DNA of 64,000 bases from Bacillota bacterium (GCA_023418475.1 JAEZZO010000004.1:62001-126000), one strand, 5' to 3'; positions 1 to 9,631 are shown, numbered from the stretch's first letter. The notes: generated by a model not told the origin, from the sequence alone. Numbers and translations are program-made.

Positions 1-1713
1 TCGGAGACTTTTTGCATAAAAATGCTGGAACGTCAGAGAATTCAGGGCATACTTTCATTAGAACAGAAGAGGATGGATGATAATTTACTCCTTTATTATG
101 ATATAACCTCAAAACAATCAATGTCAGTCCTACTTGATAAAACAGTACTTAGTTATGAGAAGGTAAGGCAGCTTTTTACGGATATTATAGGCATAATTGA
201 AAGAGCATTTGATTACCTTCTACCAGAAGATAATTTTATTTTACAACCTGATTATATTTTTATGGGAATCTCGACGAAGGAGCCTTCCCTTTGCTTTCTG
301 CCAGGGTATGCAAAGCCTATAAAAGAGCAAATGAATGGTTTGATTGAATATCTGATGAACAAGGTAGATTACAACGATAAGGAAGCGGTTCTTTTAGTTT
401 ATTCACTGTATGCTGCCAGCAGAGAAGAAGGATATACGTTTGAGCACTTATTAGCGGTATTGCAAAATAAACCTTCAGTGAATGAATATGAAAAAAAGCA
501 AAAGACGAAAGGTGCTAATACAGGAACAGAAAGCATTTCCTCAGCATTCTCTCCGGAAATAAGGGAAGAGGATCAGGAAAAGAAAGAAGGTGAAAATAAG
601 AAAATAGAAGAAAATAAGAATGAAGAGAATAAATATAAAGAAGGGAATAAGGCAGTAGTACGAAATAAGGATAAGTATTGGTATAAAATGGGATATCAAC
701 ATCCTTTTGCAAAGAAAAAGAGGGAGGCAGGGGTGCAAGTTCATAATAAGAATAGCGATCAAACTCTTTTTGCTGGAGAAAACAGGAACATACCGGTTAT
801 GCTGGAAAAGTTGGAGGGAGAAGAGGAAATTGCGTATTACCCATTCGTATCATATGCTTATACGGGTATTTGTTTAGCAGTTGGTATTATGTTACTTGCC
901 TTAAGCTTATACTATAAAGTAATATACAATTCTTTTGGCAGCAGGCTTGATTACAGCAAGCTTTTTGCATTGGTTCTTATTCTTTTTTGCGGGGAAGGAT
1001 ATCTACTGCAGCGTATATGGAATAAAAAGAATAAAATAACAAAGATAATATCCAAAAAAGAATATGTAAATCCAAAAGAAAATATAGGGAAATACAGAGG
1101 TATAAAGAAGCCAGGGAAGGAATCAATCGGTGAATCAGTTAATAAAGCAGTTAATAAAACTGCTGATACAGAAATGTTACTCTGTGATAAGCTGCCTATC
1201 CGTCAGAAGTTTTCTGCAAGTATAAAGCATTTAAATGATGATTTTAATGATTTTCAGGAGGGAGAAAGGCCTATTAATCAGAAAGAGAAGCGGGCAGAAA
1301 TAAGTTGTTTTTTGATGTCTTCACAGGATATGGAAGAAGATAATCCAACCTGTTTACTAAATCCATTATCTGATGATACAGAATATACGTGCAATGCTAT
1401 CAAGAAACCCACTGTATATTTTATTCTTAAGCCATTGAATGAAACAGAGCAAGAGATACAAGTAAAAGTTATCCCCTTTTTCATCGGAAAGCTTAAGGAA
1501 AATGTGGATTATTATCTTGAAAAAGAGGTAGTTAGTCGATATCATGCTAAAATTACAAAGGAAGAAGAGCAGTATTATATAATAGATCTTAATTCTACGA
1601 ATGGAACCTTTGTAAACGGACAGGCAGTACAGACCTATCAAAAGGTGAAGATTACGATAGGAGATGAGATAGCAATAGCGGATATTAAGTACCGAATGAT
1701 TGAAAAAGAATAA
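1..1713 (+). CDS. FHA-domain membrane protein with DUF6382-like N-terminus (5' partial)
   Basis: The frame is open to the left edge with no stop before base 1, so the gene is cut by the window; the first ATG (22) lies inside the conserved N-terminal domain and is probably not the start. The N-terminal ~150 residues (motifs LYYDITSKQS, ILQPDYIFM, KVDYNDKEAVLLVY) resemble DUF6382. A charged Lys/Glu/Asn-rich linker follows, then two membrane segments (about residues 276-298 and 315-332 from Met22), a second linker and a C-terminal FHA domain (about 480-560) with SRYHAKI and DLNSTNGTFVNG, the phosphothreonine-binding loops. Families of this build often sit near Tad/Flp pilus genes in Lachnospiraceae, but that neighbourhood is outside the window. 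Probably a membrane scaffold reading Ser/Thr phosphorylation; the partner is unknown. Confidence 0.85.
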   Translation, partial: SETFCIKMLERQRIQGILSLEQKRMDDNLLLYYDITSKQSMSVLLDKTVLSYEKVRQLFTDIIGIIERAFDYLLPEDNFILQPDYIFMGISTKEPSLCFLPGYAKPIKEQMNGLIEYLMNKVDYNDKEAVLLVYSLYAASREEGYTFEHLLAVLQNKPSVNEYEKKQKTKGANTGTESISSAFSPEIREEDQEKKEGENKKIEENKNEENKYKEGNKAVVRNKDKYWYKMGYQHPFAKKKREAGVQVHNKNSDQTLFAGENRNIPVMLEKLEGEEEIAYYPFVSYAYTGICLAVGIMLLALSLYYKVIYNSFGSRLDYSKLFALVLILFCGEGYLLQRIWNKKNKITKIISKKEYVNPKENIGKYRGIKKPGKESIGESVNKAVNKTADTEMLLCDKLPIRQKFSASIKHLNDDFNDFQEGERPINQKEKRAEISCFLMSSQDMEEDNPTCLLNPLSDDTEYTCNAIKKPTVYFILKPLNETEQEIQVKVIPFFIGKLKENVDYYLEKEVVSRYHAKITKEEEQYYIIDLNSTNGTFVNGQAVQTYQKVKITIGDEIAIADIKYRMIEKE

Positions 1714-1870
1714 TCTAAAGTAGTGAGAGATCGGTATAAATCCGTATTTGAATAAAGTAGAATGACATGTTTATATCACAGTATTATATAATCTTTCCTG
1801 GTGATATATACTTCTTCCTTAAACCTATTAATACTGCAAGACATAATTTTAATGAGAGAGGAGTATTGAA

Positions 1871-1920
1871 AAAACAGTCCGGTCATAGGATGGAATAATT
1901 CTATGACCGGACTGTTTTCT
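1871..1920. terminator. Bidirectional terminator
   Basis: A perfect 18-bp inverted repeat (1871-1888 with 1901-1918) starts with AAAA and ends with TTTT, so it can stop transcription from both sides. It separates the FHA gene from the minus-strand GH20 remnant. Confidence 0.9.
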
Positions 1921-1938
1921 GTAATTAGTTTTTTGGTA

Positions 1939-2589
1939 TCATTGCATCCTTTTGTGGTAAAAATCGAGCAGATGATTAAGTTGTTCGGAACTCCTTTGAA
2001 AGCCGCCCAAGCGATTGCGCGAAGCCCAAAGAGAATAGTGTGTCCTTAGAATTTCCTCTAAATCGATGAATAATAGCCGCATTTTCTTTCGATATTCTTC
2101 TCTGTCTGTACGGAGGAATTTCATAGTGCGGTAGAGTTCAATTCCGTGTCTTACCATACGAAGGCCATTTTTCATATCTGCTTTGATCAGACTAGCATCC
2201 GGACAGGAAAGGCCGGCTTCATTTATTTTACTTTCAGTTTGGTTTAGATAGTCCTCCATTGCCTGGAAATCAATATTAATTACTGCATCTTGCAGGGGAA
2301 TATGATTCGTCTTGGCAATGTTAGCGGAAAGGATGAGTAGGCGTTTTAAGCCCTGGTCAAATTCTTCTTCACTGTGAAAGGTGTATTTACTGGACATGAC
2401 AGTGAAAGCCAGTGTGGTATTATATAACGGAGCATGTTCAAGATGATAATAATTGCCAAGATCCCAGGCTGCCTGAAATGCACTTTCATCTGCACTCTGA
2501 TAGATAAAATGGTTGCAAAACCAGGAAATCGGAGAAGAGTCATCTTGGAGGCCGCTCCACGAATAATATGCGGTGTAAGCGAAGACCGT
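1939..2589 (-). pseudogene. C-terminal remnant of a GH20-like beta-N-acetylhexosaminidase
   Basis: The minus-strand frame is open from a stop at 2590-2592 down to 1939 (about 217 codons) but has no credible start. An internal ATG at 2397 would give 152 residues, yet the homologous-looking sequence continues upstream of it (AAWDLGNYYHLEHAPLYN, SWSGLQDDSSPISW). The end, LWASRNRLGGFQRSSEQL, matches the typical C-terminus of GH20-type hexosaminidases (LWxxRNRxGGxxxS). The catalytic barrel is absent: upstream of about 2580 the DNA becomes a fragment of another glycosidase on the opposite strand. I read it as a truncated, non-functional gene. The family call rests on short motifs; a small expressed protein from 2397 cannot be excluded. 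Confidence 0.6.
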
Positions 2590-2840
2590 CTATTCCCTCT
2601 TTTCTCACCGGGAGGACTGGCAACAGGCCGATACGGTAAAGCAGGCTTATATGCTGAATGTTCCATTATATGTGATAAATACCATTCCGTCAGATACCAC
2701 TTCGGTTAACATTATGCCGCAGATTTCAGATCAATTATTTACTGTCGAGGGAGATAATGTGATTGCAGAAACAGGTCAGTTTTTCCTTCAACGTTAAGCC
2801 ATATGAAATAAAAACATATCGTATCATTGTTATGTCATAA
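2579..2840 (+). pseudogene. C-terminal remnant of a GH38 alpha-mannosidase
   Basis: From 2579 the plus strand reads KTVYSLFSHREDWQQAD then VKQAYMLNVPL, matching the conserved FTYSLxPHxGDW...AYxLNxPL block near the C-terminus of GH38 alpha-mannosidases. The frame continues through LFTVEGDNVIAETGQ to a stop at 2795. The +1 frame then supplies FSFNVKPYEIKTYRI (2784-2828), the usual GH38 ending, and stops at 2838-2840. Normal GH38 proteins have a longer stretch between these blocks, so there is an internal deletion plus a frame change. The catalytic domain and start are missing. With the neighbouring GH20 fragment it marks a deleted glycan-degradation locus. Confidence 0.7.
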
Positions 2841-3059
2841 AAACTTTAAGAACATTTAATAAGTATTAAGAAATATCTGGAAGCCATCCAAATCATATTT
2901 CTTCGGAAATACACTTTAGTGTGCTTCGGGATGCTTTTTATGTTGAAGCCTTTGCTGTCTCAATAACCGAAGCTACCTGTCCCCTTCCTATCCTTTAATA
3001 TTTTCTGCTTTTGTTGTACCCACGCTAAGATCCTATATTGCAGCTGCTATGTAAATTTG

Positions 3060-3088
3060 TTGAAACATGATATTAAATAAACTATAAT
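3060..3088 (+). promoter_or_regulatory. Sigma-A-type promoter of the PAS kinase operon
   Basis: TTGAAA (3060-3065), 17-bp spacer, TATAAT (3083-3088), 63 bp before the GTG start of the kinase. The rest of the gap from 2841 shows only an imperfect hairpin near 2881-2938 ending in a short T-run (possible old terminator of the GH38 gene) and no gene. Confidence 0.7.
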
Positions 3089-3151
3089 ATAAGTAATTGT
3101 TATTAGTTTTGTGCAAAAGATATCACCAGTAAATCAAAGGGAGAATTTTAG

Positions 3152-5866
3152 GTGAAACAGGTTAAGTACCATTTGAAACAAGTTGATAATTTAATAACGT
3201 ATAAAGTAATAATTTTGGTTTTATCTGGGTTGATAGGAGCATCCTTTATTAATAATTTATTTTTAAATCTTAATAATGATTATAAATATGTGCTTCTTAA
3301 TTTTATTATGATTATTCCACTTTTAATTACCTTATCCTGGGGCTGGAGCTATGCATTCTTTTGCATGGTAATCATTATGTTTCAGATTAATATTTATTCT
3401 TATTATTCAGAACAAAGCTGGGTTCTATTATTATTTTTTACTAATTACATGATAATGATGATGATAATCAGTAATAGATCACAACAGTTCTACTCGTATG
3501 GCGATTATTATTTTTATTTAATACCGCTGTATATACTGTATATTTTTATCGTAATTGCATTAAACGGCAGTGTGTTTTATTGCTTGCAAGGAGTTAACAA
3601 TGCTTGTAAAGACAGTGAAGCACTGATTGCATTACATGGCAGCTCCGCCTTCGCCTTTACTTATAGACTGCTTGTAATTCAAGCGGTTGTATTTGCGATC
3701 AGTGAAGTATTGCAGCTGCTGCCTTGTATAAAAAGAATATTCCGGCTGGAGGTTACAAGGTGTTCAAAATACAACACACCAATCATTTTAGGTGCTTCTG
3801 CTTTTGGGGTGTTTTTATGCGCAATATTAGTTATGGATTTCCATATTTCCAAAGAAAATAATTTAAGCTTTTATTCGTTGCACCATCCGTCAGAGGCGAT
3901 AAGAATGACTTTCCTTGCAGGATTTGTGATTTGCTTTATTTTTGGCGGAATTCAAGCTAGAATTACGGAAGCACTAATGGATATGATGCTGAAGCGAAAG
4001 AATAGTGAAACAAAGTACCGTCAAATTTTTGAAAATTTAAATGATATTTATATGGAAACAACGTGGAGCGGGGTAATATTGGAGGTTTCTCCATCAATAC
4101 ATAAAATCCTGGGATATCAGGAAAAGGATCTGGTTGGTACGAATGTCATGGAACTCTATGTAAACCAGGCAGACCGCTATTATATGCTAAAGAATCTGGC
4201 AGTAAACGGAGAGCTTGAAAATTATACAATTCTGATCCGGGATACTGTTGCAAAACAGCATACTATGTGGACACATGCAAAGCTGCAGACAGACAGGAAC
4301 GGAACAAAGAGAGTAATGATTATTCTAAGAGATATCTCTCAGTATATGGAAGAACATACGAAGCGGCAGGAATCAGAGAGATATTATAAAATGCTGTTTG
4401 ATGAGATGATGAACGGCTTTCTGGTTTTGGGACCTGTTTATAACAAGGAGCATATCATAGAGGATGTTATTTTTATCGATGCAAATCCCGGCTTTGAGCG
4501 GAGCTCGGGAATGAGCAACCAGTTTGTCCTTGGCAAGACCTGGTCTCAGGTTATGCAATACAAACACAGGTATCTGGAAGAATATCAAGAAATTTTGGAT
4601 ACCGGCGGGTGTTCTATGCAGGAGGTATATAATCCGACTTTAAAACAATATTATAAATGTATGACATTTAAAATTAATGAAGATAGAGTGGGATGTATTT
4701 TTGAAGACATTACTGAAAAAAAGAGGACGGAGGATGAACTGAAGGAATTAGCAGCTAACCTGGAAGCTATCTTTCAGAGTACAGACGATAATATCTGGCT
4801 GGTTGACCATAATTTTAATTTGCTTGCCTGCAATCAGGCTTTTTTTAATATGGTGAAACGACTTACCGGTTATGAATTGAGAAGAAATAAGATGAAGGAT
4901 ATTATGCCGGGTATAGTGCGTCATAAATGGGAGATTTTATATAAAAGGGCAATCAGTGAAGGACATTTTGTTTTTGAAGGAGAATATAAGGGGGTAACCT
5001 TTGAGGTATCGCTAAATCCCATTTACAAAGATGATAAACCGGTGGGCGTTGCTATGTTTGGCAAGGATATTACAGAACGCAAGAAAGCAGACAGAGAGCT
5101 GGCAAAGCTTAATGTGGAACTGGAACTGCGGGTACAGAATAGAACACAGGAATTGCAGAGGGTGGTCCAGGAGCTGGAAGCGTTTAATTATATGGTTTCT
5201 CACGATCTGAAGTCTCCCTTAAGAGCTATTTATCTGCATTCACGAATTATGCTGGAGGATTATCGGGAGAAAATGACGGGAGAAATGGAAGCAACGACGG
5301 ACAGGGTTATGAAGCTTTGTCAGGATATGCTTCATATGATTGATAAATTGCTGGAGTATTCTACTACATCCAACGTTTGCATAAATAAGCAAATAATAAA
5401 TATTAATACTGTAATTAGAAAATCTTTTGAGAGTATTACTTGTGTATTGCAAGACAGAAACATAGAGCTTATGTTTGATTCCCAAATACCTCCGTTGATG
5501 GTGGATGAGGTATTAATAAAGCAGGTTTTAGACAATATCTTATCGAACGCGGTTAAATTTACTCAAACCCGCGACTGTGCGGTAATTAAGGTCAATTGTA
5601 CCAGAAGCAGCGAAGAAGTTATAATTTCAATCAGCGATAATGGGATTGGGTTTGATATGGCAGAAGCGGATAATATCTTTCATGCCTTTGAACGGCTTTC
5701 CTCGGCACAAGAATATGAGGGAAGCGGGATAGGACTTGCTACCGTTAAGAAAATCATAAAGCTTCATGGAGGAAGAACCTGGATGGAAGGCTATAAGGAT
5801 ATAGGAGCAACCATCTATTTTACCATACCTTTTTTTATACAAGGTGGTAGTGAAGGAGACGGCTAG
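3152..5866 (+). CDS. Membrane PAS sensor histidine kinase
   Basis: 904 residues from a GTG start with GGGAG about 8 bases upstream. The first ~265 residues hold about eight hydrophobic segments, a multi-span sensor region of unrecognised type. Three PAS-like domains follow (about 287-405, 409-525, 533-648), each ending in a D-I-[ST] motif before a charged helix. A short coiled coil (ELELRVQNRTQELQ) leads to a phytochrome-type HisKA domain with phosphoacceptor His684 in MVSHDLKSPL. The ATPase domain (about 782-900) keeps the N box (NILSNAVKF), DNGIGFD and GSGIGLATVKKI. The stop codon directly abuts the ATG of the response regulator, so the two are co-transcribed and almost certainly partners. 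The signal is not evident. Confidence 0.93.
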   Translation: MKQVKYHLKQVDNLITYKVIILVLSGLIGASFINNLFLNLNNDYKYVLLNFIMIIPLLITLSWGWSYAFFCMVIIMFQINIYSYYSEQSWVLLLFFTNYMIMMMIISNRSQQFYSYGDYYFYLIPLYILYIFIVIALNGSVFYCLQGVNNACKDSEALIALHGSSAFAFTYRLLVIQAVVFAISEVLQLLPCIKRIFRLEVTRCSKYNTPIILGASAFGVFLCAILVMDFHISKENNLSFYSLHHPSEAIRMTFLAGFVICFIFGGIQARITEALMDMMLKRKNSETKYRQIFENLNDIYMETTWSGVILEVSPSIHKILGYQEKDLVGTNVMELYVNQADRYYMLKNLAVNGELENYTILIRDTVAKQHTMWTHAKLQTDRNGTKRVMIILRDISQYMEEHTKRQESERYYKMLFDEMMNGFLVLGPVYNKEHIIEDVIFIDANPGFERSSGMSNQFVLGKTWSQVMQYKHRYLEEYQEILDTGGCSMQEVYNPTLKQYYKCMTFKINEDRVGCIFEDITEKKRTEDELKELAANLEAIFQSTDDNIWLVDHNFNLLACNQAFFNMVKRLTGYELRRNKMKDIMPGIVRHKWEILYKRAISEGHFVFEGEYKGVTFEVSLNPIYKDDKPVGVAMFGKDITERKKADRELAKLNVELELRVQNRTQELQRVVQELEAFNYMVSHDLKSPLRAIYLHSRIMLEDYREKMTGEMEATTDRVMKLCQDMLHMIDKLLEYSTTSNVCINKQIININTVIRKSFESITCVLQDRNIELMFDSQIPPLMVDEVLIKQVLDNILSNAVKFTQTRDCAVIKVNCTRSSEEVIISISDNGIGFDMAEADNIFHAFERLSSAQEYEGSGIGLATVKKIIKLHGGRTWMEGYKDIGATIYFTIPFFIQGGSEGDG

Positions 5867-6940
5867 ATGTATAAGGTCATGATAGTAGATGATATGGACA
5901 TATTTCGCCACTATCTGAAACGCTTGAAAATATGGGGCCAGACCTTTGAAATAACACAGGAAGCAGCTGATGGTAGAGAAGCACTTGATAAATTAAAAAA
6001 ATATCCGGTTGATCTATTGTTACTTGATATCAAAATGCCGAAAATGGATGGGATAGCCTTTCTGAAAAAAATAGCGGAGGAAGCATTATGCCCCTGTGTG
6101 GTACTGCTTAGTGATTATACAGAATATGGATTTGCCAGGCAGGGTATCATCTATGGGGCTTTTGATTATATCAGTAAATCGGTTATTGAAACAGAACTGA
6201 AGCCGCTTTTGGACAGAGTGGAGATACACCTGAAAGATAAGCAAAAGAATAAGCAAACCGTGGAAGATATTCGGGAATATATAGAAAAGGTATGCTTTAC
6301 AGCCGAGGAGGTTACATGTCTGGTTGCATATATACGCGGCGGAGATGAAAATTCCACAGAAGTGATGACAGAAATGCTTAATACAATAGAGATTACCTGT
6401 TGTAATGACAGCCAACGGCAAATATGGGCAGCTAATAAATTAATGCAGGAAATAAAAAGTAAAATATTGGAGTATGAGTTGTGGCTTCCTTTGTATTGTA
6501 ACTTTATTGATAATAATCACGTAGACCCACAGAACAGCTCAGAATGGAGTATGGTAAGGGGAGCAGCTGTTGAACTGGTGAGAAACCTAACTTTAATGAT
6601 GAATTGGTTCCTTCCCTGTAATGACAATGAAATTATCATCAATACCTGTCGTTATATCCTGAATAATATTCAGGAGAGGCTTCCCATCAAAGTAATAGCA
6701 AATAGAATGTACATAAGCAAAGCTCACCTGAGTGAAATATTCAAACAAAAGACAGGAATGACTCTACTGGATTATATTACAAGAGCAAAAATGGAGCATG
6801 CCAAAATACTCCTTGCAGATGGAAATAAAAAATATAACGAAATTGCTTATCAATTAGGATACCATGATTACGGATATTTTAGTAAGGTTTTTAAAAAATA
6901 TACAGGAGTGACACTATCATCTTATCGCAGACAGCATTGA
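5867..6940 (+). CDS. Response regulator with AraC-type DNA-binding domain
   Basis: 357 residues. The N-terminal receiver has the acidic pair Asp8/Asp9, phosphoacceptor Asp54 (LLLLDIKMPKMDG) and a Lys in YISKS. A linker of about 130 residues precedes two AraC helix-turn-helix motifs (about 263-355, with SKAHLSEIFKQKTGM and AYQLGYHDYGYFSKVFKKYTG). The start ATG follows the kinase stop with no gap; an upstream GGTGGTAGTGAAGGAGACGG stretch provides the ribosome site. The layout is YesN-like, but the partner kinase has a HisKA/phytochrome-type core rather than the usual YesM core, a mixed pairing. Targets are unknown; the chemotaxis operon begins about 310 bp downstream. Confidence 0.93.
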   Translation: MYKVMIVDDMDIFRHYLKRLKIWGQTFEITQEAADGREALDKLKKYPVDLLLLDIKMPKMDGIAFLKKIAEEALCPCVVLLSDYTEYGFARQGIIYGAFDYISKSVIETELKPLLDRVEIHLKDKQKNKQTVEDIREYIEKVCFTAEEVTCLVAYIRGGDENSTEVMTEMLNTIEITCCNDSQRQIWAANKLMQEIKSKILEYELWLPLYCNFIDNNHVDPQNSSEWSMVRGAAVELVRNLTLMMNWFLPCNDNEIIINTCRYILNNIQERLPIKVIANRMYISKAHLSEIFKQKTGMTLLDYITRAKMEHAKILLADGNKKYNEIAYQLGYHDYGYFSKVFKKYTGVTLSSYRRQH

Positions 6941-6941
6941 G

Positions 6942-6978
6942 GAGAAAAGAATTCAGAAGAATTCCTTTTCTCTTTTTT
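6942..6978 (+). terminator. Terminator after the kinase/regulator operon
   Basis: GAGAAAAGAATTC (6942-6954) pairs with GAATTCCTTTTCTC (6959-6972, one bulge), followed by TTTTTT. Confidence 0.8.
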
Positions 6979-6985
6979 ATTATAT

Positions 6986-7076
6986 AGGAAGGTTCGTCCT
7001 ATGTAATAAAAACCCTCCGAGAGGATACGCAGCTTCGCGCGCGGAACATAAGCTCTGCATGGCACACTTTTGTTCT
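6986..7076 (+). repeat. Dispersed post-terminator repeat, copy A
   Basis: Begins about 8 bp after the preceding terminator. It contains GTTCGTCCTATGTAATAAA, ACCCTCCGAGAGGATACGCA, GCTTCGCGCGCGGAACA and ends in GCACACTTTTGTTC, the last parts forming an imperfect hairpin. About 65 bp match copy B at 51011; shorter matches occur at 12027, 22766 and 29786. No ORF. Confidence 0.7.
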
Positions 7077-7252
7077 TCATTGAAAAATGCTATTATGCGG
7101 AAGGCTTTGACATACAGACAGTTGTGAACAATATCCGACAAAAACCCCTGTTATTCCGCCTTTTGTCACTAGGAATAATTTACCAGTTGAATTATTCTTA
7201 AGAATGCGGATAGATGGTTGCTTTAATATGATCAACAGGGAAAGGAGACAAA

Positions 7253-7780
7253 ATGAAAACAATGGAACAGTCAATAGTACTGGAAGAGGAAGAGGATACC
7301 TTAAAGGGAAAGTACCTTACCTTTTCCTTAGGGAATGAGATTTATGGTATAGAAATCTGCTATGTTACCGAAATAATTGGTATACAGTCGATTACTGAAA
7401 TACCGGAGCTTCCTGCTTATATGAAAGGAATTATTAATCTCAGGGGAATGATAATTCCGGTAATGGATGTACGTTTACGTTTTAAAAAGCCATATCAGGA
7501 ATACAACAACAGGACATGTATTATTGTTATCAAAGAAAACGACAGTTCCATAGGACTAATCGTAGATAGGGTAGCGGAGGTATTGAAGATTGGAGAGAAC
7601 GATATCGTAAATCCTCCCAGTATTATGAATGCAGCTCAAAAATTTATCAAAGGAATGGGTAAGACAGGGAACGAAGTAAAACTCATATTAGATTGTAATA
7701 TGTTGATTAATACAGGAGATCTGGAAGAGCTTTCTATCCAGGAACAACCAGTGACATCTAATCAGGAGGGAACAAGATGA
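7253..7780 (+). CDS. cheW: Chemotaxis coupling protein CheW
   Basis: 175 residues; ATG preceded by AAAGGAGA at the normal distance. After an acidic N-terminal tail, the sequence LTFSLGNEIYGIEICYVTEIIG opens a CheW domain covering most of the protein, with MKGIINLRGMIIPVMDVR and GLIVDRVAEV, the standard CheW signature. It links chemoreceptors to the CheA kinase at the inner membrane. Its last 4 bp overlap the start of the chemoreceptor (ATGA), so the two are translationally coupled. No CheA, CheY or flagellar genes are in the window, so this is an accessory chemosensory unit. A GCGGATAG at 7206 vaguely resembles a sigma-D -10 element but lacks a matching -35. Confidence 0.95.
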   Translation: MKTMEQSIVLEEEEDTLKGKYLTFSLGNEIYGIEICYVTEIIGIQSITEIPELPAYMKGIINLRGMIIPVMDVRLRFKKPYQEYNNRTCIIVIKENDSSIGLIVDRVAEVLKIGENDIVNPPSIMNAAQKFIKGMGKTGNEVKLILDCNMLINTGDLEELSIQEQPVTSNQEGTR

Positions 7781-9606
7781 AGGCATATAAAAACATGAGA
7801 ATTTCAGCAAAATTATTGACAGGATTTATAATAGTGTCAGTCATAGCTGCTGTTGTAGGTATTGTGGGTATTTTTGGTATGAAAAAAATTTATTCCTCAA
7901 CGGAGATTATTATAAACCAACGACTTATTGGCATTAAAGAATTAGCAACCATAAAAGAAGCGCAGAATGCAGTATTGGCGGGGGAAAGATTTTTAGTAAA
8001 TACAAATCTGCTGGATGCTGAGATTAGACAGGCAAATTATACCTTTGTAGAGGAAGGTATGCAAAGAGCAGAAGATGCAATAAAAATTTATGAGCAGCTA
8101 TCTCAGTCCAGGGAAGAAGAAAAGGCCTGGAAACAGTTTACCTTGATGTGGAGCCAGTGGAAGGAAGAACATCAGCAGGTAATGGATCAGGAAAAGGAAA
8201 AGGATAAACTGATTGAAGCGGGTGTTTCAATAACGGATGTAAAGATTACTGATATTAGTAAAGAATCCCTAGAACGATGTCTTAATGCAAGAGATACTTA
8301 TATTACCGCATCCAATGAACTTAATAAATTAATCGATTATTATAATAAGGCAGCGGACAATGATGCGGAATATGCAAAGCAGTTAAATCAAAGGTTGGGA
8401 ATTGTTTTGATTACGACAATAATAATTGGTGTAATACTTGCAATATTACTGGGAGTTATTATAAGCAGAATTATTACGAAGCCCATTAAATTACTTACTA
8501 ATTCAGCGGATAAGCTGGCACTCGGAGATGTTAATATCAACCTTGTATCGGAAAGTAAGGATGAGATTGGTATGCTGACAGAAGCATTTATTAAAATGAT
8601 TGCTAACATTAAGGAGCAGGCCTTTGTTGTGGAGAGAATAGCATCCGGTGATTTAACCTGCCGCATTAATGTGAAATCAAAGGAGGATCTGCTGGGAATT
8701 AAACTGGAAGAGCTGCTTCACATGAATAATGAGGCACTCGGTAAGATACATAAGGCAGCAGAACAGGTTGCTGTGGGTGCAAAGCAAATGGCAGATACCA
8801 GTATAGGATTATCAGAGGGGGCTTCGGAACAAGCCAGCTCGGTGGAAGAGCTTACTGCCTCCATCGAGGAGATCTCCTCTCAGACACAGCAGAATGCAGA
8901 AAATGCAAATCAGGCAAATACACTGGCAGAAACAACAAGAACAAATGCAATAAGCGGTAATAATAAAATGGTTGAAATGTTAAGCGCCATGCAGGAGATT
9001 AATGATTCCTCTTCAAGCATCTCAAAAATTATTAAAGTTATTGACGAAATTGCTTTCCAAACAAATATTCTTGCATTAAATGCAGCAGTGGAGGCAGCGA
9101 GAGCAGGACAGCATGGAAAAGGCTTTGCCGTAGTGGCAGAGGAGGTAAGAAACCTTGCAGCCCGTTCGGCAAATGCCGCCAAAGAGACAACCGATATGAT
9201 TGAAGGTTTGATCAAGAAGGTTGATTATGGAACCAAAATCGCAAACGAGACTGCACAAGCGCTTAGCAAAATGGTAGAAGATATTGCGAAGGTTGCCATT
9301 CTGGTAGACAATATTGCTATAGCTTCAAATGAACAGTCCAGCGGATTGACACAAATAAATCAGGGGATTATGCAAGTATCCGAAGTGGTTCAGACTAATT
9401 CCGCAACGGCACAGGAAAGTGCGGCAGTCAGTGAAGAACTTTCCGGACAGGCAGAACTTCTAAAAGCTCAGGTTGGACAGTTTAAGCTTAAGGAAGAAGC
9501 GTTTTCTGATAAAACGAATATAAAAACCAGAGAAACACTGGACTTACCAAAGAACGATATAAACCGCAGGGAGCGACACAGAATAATCAATCTTGGAGAT
9601 GATTGA
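7777..9606 (+). CDS. Methyl-accepting chemotaxis protein (4HB-HAMP type)
   Basis: 609 residues. A first membrane helix (about 12-34) and a second (about 208-230) enclose a mostly helical extracytoplasmic region of four-helix-bundle type. HAMP follows (RIITKPIKLLTNSADKLALG). The cytoplasmic signalling domain carries the near-invariant hairpin tip, from IDEIAFQTNILALNAAVEAA to GKGFAVVAEEVRNLAARS, which binds CheW and CheA. Its start overlaps cheW by 4 bp and its end overlaps the reading frame of the following c-di-GMP gene. The ligand is unknown. Confidence 0.95.
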   Translation: MKAYKNMRISAKLLTGFIIVSVIAAVVGIVGIFGMKKIYSSTEIIINQRLIGIKELATIKEAQNAVLAGERFLVNTNLLDAEIRQANYTFVEEGMQRAEDAIKIYEQLSQSREEEKAWKQFTLMWSQWKEEHQQVMDQEKEKDKLIEAGVSITDVKITDISKESLERCLNARDTYITASNELNKLIDYYNKAADNDAEYAKQLNQRLGIVLITTIIIGVILAILLGVIISRIITKPIKLLTNSADKLALGDVNINLVSESKDEIGMLTEAFIKMIANIKEQAFVVERIASGDLTCRINVKSKEDLLGIKLEELLHMNNEALGKIHKAAEQVAVGAKQMADTSIGLSEGASEQASSVEELTASIEEISSQTQQNAENANQANTLAETTRTNAISGNNKMVEMLSAMQEINDSSSSISKIIKVIDEIAFQTNILALNAAVEAARAGQHGKGFAVVAEEVRNLAARSANAAKETTDMIEGLIKKVDYGTKIANETAQALSKMVEDIAKVAILVDNIAIASNEQSSGLTQINQGIMQVSEVVQTNSATAQESAAVSEELSGQAELLKAQVGQFKLKEEAFSDKTNIKTRETLDLPKNDINRRERHRIINLGDD

Positions 9607-9631
9607 CAGACGAAAGAAAAGGTATATCCAA

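Noticed and set aside
2434..2709. Plus-strand ORF of 91 codons over the glycosidase remnants
   Set aside because: Its frame crosses the junction of two remnants and is out of frame with the GH38 motifs; it has no ribosome site.
7187..7213. Possible sigma-D flagellar promoter before cheW
   Set aside because: GCGGATAG resembles the -10 element, but no TAAA lies at the required distance.
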